Origin: Cognatazoarcus halotolerans
GTDB taxonomy: Bacteria > Pseudomonadota > Gammaproteobacteria > Burkholderiales > Rhodocyclaceae
DNA length: 64,000 nt
Assembly: GCF_009800965.1 (NCBI RefSeq)
Contig: NZ_WUAF01000005.1
Coordinates: 223,300-287,299, forward strand
Reading direction: 5' to 3'
A program made the translations under genes and the position numbers. Below, piece after piece: positions 62,934-64,000 of this stretch (position 1 is the stretch's first letter; each line of letters opens with the position of its first letter). The notes under the pieces were generated by a model. The model was not told the origin of the DNA. It worked only from the letters and a program-made list of their open reading frames with translations, and made no database searches.

Positions 62934-62978
62934 GGCGCCCTCCCGAGCGAACGGGACGGGCGCCGGCTCCGCGCCGGC
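62934..62978 (-). repeat. GC-rich hairpins between etfA and ETF-QO
   Basis: Two overlapping stem possibilities occur: a 7-bp stem 62934-62940 with 62958-62964, and a 6-bp stem 62962-62967 with 62973-62978. They share bases, so only one can form at a time. They lie between the etfA stop codon and the leader ORF. No T run follows, so attenuation or RNA stability is possible. Confidence 0.45.
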
Positions 62979-62993
62979 ATGGACTGTCTGGAC

Positions 62994-63935
62994 TTAGATC
63001 GCGGCGGTCAGCTGCGGGACGATCTCGAACAGATCGCCCACCAGACCGTAGTCGGCCACCTGGAAGATCGGCGCTTCCGGATCCTTGTTGATCGCCACGA
63101 TCACCTTGGAATCCTTCATGCCGGCCAGATGCTGGATCGCACCGGAGATGCCCACCGCCAGGTACAGCTGCGGGGCAACCACCTTGCCGGTCTGCCCGAC
63201 CTGGTAGTCGTTGGGCACGAAGCCGGCATCGACCGCCGCACGGCTCGCGCCCATCGCCGCACCGAGCTTGTCGGCCAGCGGCTCGAGGATGGCACGGTAG
63301 TTGTCGCCGCTGCCAAGGCCGCGGCCACCCGAGACGATGGTCTTGGCCGCGCCCAGCTCGGGCCGCTCCGACTTGGTGAGCTCACGCCCAACCAGCTTCG
63401 ACTTGCCCAGGTCCGGGCCGGCGGCAAGCGCTTCGACCGCCGCCGAGCCACCCTCGCCCGCCGCATCGAAAGCGGTGGTGCGCACCGTGATCACCTTGAT
63501 CGGGTCACTGCTCTGCACCGTGGCCAGCGCATTGCCGGCGTAGATCGGTCGCACGAAGGTGTCGGCCGATTCGACCGCCACGATCTCCGAGATCTGCGCC
63601 ACGTCGAGCAGCGCGGCAACCCGCGGCGAGACGTTCTTGCCGAAGGTGGTGGCCGGTGCCAGCAGGTGGGTGTAGGCGGTGCCGCTGTCGCGCACTGCCG
63701 AGACGACCAGCGCAGCGAGGTTCTCGGCGCCAGCGTCGGCGTAATGGGCCGCATCGGCGCACAGCACCTTGCTCACGCCGGCGAGCCCGGCCGCAGCGGT
63801 GCAGGCGCCGTCGCAGGCCTGGCCGGCCACCAGCAGGTGGATCTCGCCGCCCAGCGCGGCGGCGGCGGTGACCGTGTTGAGGGTGGCGGCCTTGAGGCCG
63901 GCGTTGTCGTGTTCCGCGATAACGAGAATGGCCAT
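62994..63935 (-). CDS. etfA: Electron transfer flavoprotein subunit alpha, second copy
   Basis: A 313-residue ETF alpha, clearly paralogous to the copy at 23.8 kb: [30 protein letters not shown] and [22 protein letters not shown] are shared. Most differences lie in the N-terminal third (residues 35-95). Codon use is more G/C-ending than in the first copy. It lies upstream of ETF-QO and yjcH-actP and is part of a leftward group beginning beyond the window. Confidence 0.96.
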   Translation of the reverse strand: MAILVIAEHDNAGLKAATLNTVTAAAALGGEIHLLVAGQACDGACTAAAGLAGVSKVLCADAAHYADAGAENLAALVVSAVRDSGTAYTHLLAPATTFGKNVSPRVAALLDVAQISEIVAVESADTFVRPIYAGNALATVQSSDPIKVITVRTTAFDAAGEGGSAAVEALAAGPDLGKSKLVGRELTKSERPELGAAKTIVSGGRGLGSGDNYRAILEPLADKLGAAMGASRAAVDAGFVPNDYQVGQTGKVVAPQLYLAVGISGAIQHLAGMKDSKVIVAINKDPEAPIFQVADYGLVGDLFEIVPQLTAAI

Positions 63936-63936
63936 G

Positions 63937-64000
63937 TCAGATCACCTTCGCTTCGTTCTTGAGCTTGTCGACCAACTGGGCCACGTCGGCCACCAGCACC
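63937..64000 (-). CDS. etfB: Electron transfer flavoprotein subunit beta, second copy (C-terminal part)
   Basis: Only the last 20 codons are in the window, reading [18 protein letters not shown] at the end. This differs by one residue from the end of the first EtfB ([15 protein letters not shown]). The stop codon is one base before the etfA start. The gene continues past the right edge. Confidence 0.9.
   Translation of the reverse strand, partial: VLVADVAQLVDKLKNEAKVI

Noticed and set aside
61153..62997. A 614-codon open frame on the plus strand
   Set aside because: It is the antisense shadow of ETF-QO.
1..64000. CRISPR arrays, insertion sequences, prophage, tRNA or rRNA genes
   Set aside because: I looked for repeated units with regular spacers, transposase or integrase proteins, and tRNA-like T-loop and stem patterns and found none.
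40530..64000. A base-composition step near 40.5 kb as sign of transfer
   Set aside because: Hand counts of single 60-base lines gave about 52 to 67 percent G+C on both sides, for example high values already in radA. The change is not sharp enough to claim an island.

Overview
The window is chromosomal DNA of a GC-rich Gram-negative proteobacterium, most likely a betaproteobacterium of the Rhodocyclales type (Azoarcus/Thauera/Aromatoleum relatives). This rests on protein content and gene order only: there is no rRNA or tRNA gene, and I found no insertion sequence, prophage or CRISPR array. Genes are densely packed, many with ATGA or TGATG overlaps. The strongest candidates for undescribed biology are regulatory rather than a new machine.

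Layout, left side. 0.1-3.3 kb: an alpha/beta hydrolase beside the overlapping AmrS-AmrA-AmrB (AmmeMemoRadiSam) trio. 3.4-9.3 kb: an MgtC/DUF4010 membrane protein, ispD-ispF-thpR, then a leftward set encoding a DMT exporter, MtfA peptidase, flavodoxin-like protein and host-attachment-type protein. 9.4-15.4 kb: stress and polyphosphate genes relA, ppk1 and ppx, with a three-unit Pho box in front of ppk1. 15.4-18.9 kb: a four-gene MCE lipid-transport operon ending in a clear terminator. 18.9-27.3 kb: acyl-CoA metabolism (acyl-CoA ligase, ECHDC3-like protein, TatD, TetR regulator, etfBA, a CbiM-like membrane protein, acyl-CoA dehydrogenase).

Middle. 27.3-40.5 kb: PpiC-type chaperone, BolA, YciI, YciB, truncated haemoglobin, EnvZ/OmpR, a small exported protein, tsaB-rimI-uracil DNA glycosylase, lemA with two TPM genes, lplT, a LysR regulator and radA. 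The only gene-free stretch above 300 bases is 40530-40867, which holds an AT-rich palindrome in front of the formate dehydrogenase genes.

Right side. 40.9-49.4 kb: an NAD-dependent formate dehydrogenase (NuoEF-type fusion plus molybdopterin subunit), a small membrane protein, a B12-type radical SAM protein with an unusual cysteine spacing, and a PabB-PabC fusion. 49.4-56.1 kb: the leftward mltG-tmk-holB-pilZ-tatD-ankyrin operon, with divergent ygfZ, DUF4936 and NRDE genes. 56.1-64.0 kb: a MalT-type regulator, yjcH-actP, ETF-ubiquinone oxidoreductase with a 22-codon leader ORF, and a second etfBA pair cut by the window end.

How the parts join up: acyl-CoA ligase, acyl-CoA dehydrogenase, two ETF pairs and ETF-QO form an electron path from acyl-CoA to quinone. 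Formate dehydrogenase supplies NADH and ActP imports acetate. A TetR operator pattern occurs both in front of etfB and in front of the ECHDC3-like gene, which suggests a local regulon.
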